A stretch of DNA of 7,442 nt from Candidatus Cloacimonadota bacterium (GTDB lineage Bacteria > Cloacimonadota > Cloacimonadia > Cloacimonadales > TCS61): contig JAUVKM010000095.1 in NCBI GenBank assembly GCA_030596265.1, positions 1-7,442 on the forward strand, given 5' to 3'. A program made the translations under genes and the position numbers. Below, one piece after another: positions 6,113 to 7,442 of the stretch (positions within the stretch are counted from its first letter, which is position 1; the number at the start of each line of letters is the position of its first letter). The notes beneath the pieces are model-generated. The model was not told where the DNA came from. It did not search any database and worked only from the letters and a program-made list of their open reading frames with translations.

Positions 6113-7442
6113 CTATTTCAACAGCAGCATCCTCTTAGTTTCGGAAAAATTATTTCCTCTTTTCAATTGATAGAAATATATTCCTGATGAAACTGGTTTG
6201 TTGTTTTCATCTGTCCCGTTCCAAATAACACTTCTCGTTCCTAAACCCCTGTTTGGGAACGGATAGAGCGTATTTATTTTCTGTCCTTTGAGATTATAGA
6301 TCACTAATTCGGTATCTTCAATATTTTCGGTGTTTAATGAAAAAGAGATCGTTGTAGTAGGATTGAACGGATTGGGATAATTTTGATGTAGAGCTATTCC
6401 CGGATACGATTCATTTAGTTCTTCATCAGGAACATCGCTGGGAATGTTCTGATACAGTTCAATATTTACTTGCAATTCCTGTGTTGTGATTATTTTTTCT
6501 TCATTAGAAAAAACTGCATACCATGAATCGGAAGTAGGAAGGACAAAATCGATCATATTTCCAGGATTATTGTGATTTATTTCAAATGCTTCAAAACTTT
6601 GCCCGGTCAGATATTCATTAAAATTGTTTTCATCACAGATAAAAAAATCGATATGACCGGGTGTATTGGATTTTGAGAATTCATTATAATCATCAAAATT
6701 AGTACCATATAGAATTTCTTTAGGAAGTTCATATTCCACAACTATACGGTAATCATTTGTAGGATTGGCAGGAGGAGAAGCAGAAGAAATATCCAGATAA
6801 GGCATTGTGCCGGGTAGAATTACATTCCAGTTATAATAAATTCCAGCTCCACTATTTGTGATAACAGTTTCCATCCCGGATGCTGGATAATTTCCAATAC
6901 TGCTGGTTACCTGTGCCGTGTAAGTACGATTGTCTCCAAGTAAAAATTGTTTATTGCCATTGAAATCTGTCCACCCAGCAGTGGCTCCCCAACCAGTACA
7001 AGGATTGCTATATATCTTAATTCTTGCACCATCGACCGGGTTTCCATTGCTATCTGTAACATTTACGTTAAGAGTGCAAACTTCGGTGTATTTTTCTGTT
7101 GTATCCCAGATGAAGCTGTCTCCCCGCCAGTTGAAAGCAGAAGCCACATCCCAACCCCAGTTTTCATAACCTCCCGGATTATCAACATACGTATTTACTG
7201 GTTCCCAGGCAATCCATCTTCTATCCCAAAATTCATTAATTTTATGATTATCACTGTACATCACATTCACGGTGGTAGGAATAAGTGCTGCTCTTGCTGC
7301 TGCAGAAGTTAAATAAGAATGAACACTGCAAGTTCCGATATGCTGTCTATAAATCCTCACAGGTTGATCATGATGTGGATTTGACTGGAATGTCATCACA
7401 TCCTGAATCCATTGTGTTACAGCCCCGACAGCACCGTTTTCA
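6113..7442 (-). CDS. Secreted transglutaminase-like protein with C-terminal sorting domain, 5' end beyond the window
   Basis: The frame is open to the right edge, giving 442 visible residues, numbered here from the first full codon (7439-7441). A GTG at 7399 is in frame but is inside the domain and has no ribosome site, so it is not the start. Residues about 1-90 are the end of a transglutaminase-like (papain-fold) domain. IGTCSVHSYLTSAAARAALIP contains the nucleophile Cys38 (codon 7328-7330), NHKINEFWD contains His66 (7244-7246), and RWIAWEPVN places Glu80 (7202-7204) where classical members have Asp. Spacing 28 and 14 fits the family. Residues about 118-196 resemble a carboxypeptidase-regulatory/CnaB-like beta domain (VTDSNGNPVDGARIKIY). 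Residues 212-344 are unassigned. The sorting module runs from about 352 to 442, ending KRMLLLK. The bacterial family includes peptidases as well as cross-linkers, so activity is uncertain. Any signal peptide is off the edge. Confidence 0.82.
   Translation of the reverse strand, partial: ENGAVGAVTQWIQDVMTFQSNPHHDQPVRIYRQHIGTCSVHSYLTSAAARAALIPTTVNVMYSDNHKINEFWDRRWIAWEPVNTYVDNPGGYENWGWDVASAFNWRGDSFIWDTTEKYTEVCTLNVNVTDSNGNPVDGARIKIYSNPCTGWGATAGWTDFNGNKQFLLGDNRTYTAQVTSSIGNYPASGMETVITNSGAGIYYNWNVILPGTMPYLDISSASPPANPTNDYRIVVEYELPKEILYGTNFDDYNEFSKSNTPGHIDFFICDENNFNEYLTGQSFEAFEINHNNPGNMIDFVLPTSDSWYAVFSNEEKIITTQELQVNIELYQNIPSDVPDEELNESYPGIALHQNYPNPFNPTTTISFSLNTENIEDTELVIYNLKGQKINTLYPFPNRGLGTRSVIWNGTDENNKPVSSGIYFYQLKRGNNFSETKRMLLLK
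6237..6260 (-). repeat. Intragenic 24-bp palindrome, copy in the transglutaminase-like gene
   Basis: On the plus strand GTTCCTAAAC, loop CCCT, GTTTGGGAAC: nine Watson-Crick pairs plus one G-T position. It encodes P-N-R-G-L-G-T inside the sorting module. It lies at the same place in the protein as the copy at 4220-4243. Confidence 0.7.

Noticed and set aside
7397..7399. GTG as the start of the transglutaminase-like gene
   Set aside because: The frame continues to the window edge with plausible protein sequence (AVTQWIQD), no ribosome site precedes the GTG, and starting there would remove part of the domain and any signal peptide.

Overview
The window is A+T-rich bacterial DNA coding entirely on the minus strand. 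It holds four consecutive genes for large secreted proteins, read from right to left: a transglutaminase-like protein (5' end outside the window), an FG-GAP beta-propeller protein, a gingipain-like cysteine peptidase, and an Asp-box (BNR) repeat protein (3' end outside the window). The three genes whose 3' ends are visible finish with the same roughly 85-95 residue module. It begins with a YPNPFNP(T/S)TTISF motif, continues with YN(L/I)KGQK and SGIYFY, and ends in a basic-hydrophobic M(L/I)LLK tail. This is the FlgD-Ig-like, type IX-secretion-type C-terminal sorting domain. Together with strong Shine-Dalgarno sites (AAGGAGG or AGGAG), which Bacteroidota proper mostly lack, it suggests a Cloacimonadota-like or related Fibrobacterota-Chlorobiota-Bacteroidota (FCB)-group bacterium. 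That placement is inference from protein style; no rRNA or marker gene is present.

Layout: 7442-6113 encodes the C-terminal 442 residues of a transglutaminase-fold protein. After 19 nt comes the 668-residue propeller protein (6093-4087), with eight FG-GAP blades, one FN3-like domain and a sorting module. After 43 nt containing an 8-bp-stem hairpin comes the 952-residue peptidase (4043-1185), with a signal peptide, a jelly-roll-like domain, two Ig-like repeats, a His/Cys clan CD peptidase domain and a sorting module. After 80 nt containing a perfect 13-bp hairpin with a GAAA loop comes the Asp-box protein, which runs off the left edge (1104 to 1). No noncoding stretch exceeds 80 bases. I see no RNA genes, insertion sequences, CRISPR arrays or convincing promoters.

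The short gaps and single orientation fit one transcription unit, although the 80-nt gap with its hairpin could split or modulate it. Functionally the set looks like an extracellular or cell-surface protein group: two enzymes with Cys/His catalytic centres (peptidase and transglutaminase-like) plus two repeat proteins likely to bind ligands. No substrate can be named from sequence.

The least expected structure lies inside coding sequence. The sorting modules of the two right-hand genes carry the same 24-bp imperfect palindrome at the same place, where the peptidase's module has an ordinary loop. The propeller gene additionally carries a 9-bp tandem array (GCAAAGGAT-type) translated as AKD repeats. 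Both look like small dispersed repeats that were accommodated in frame.
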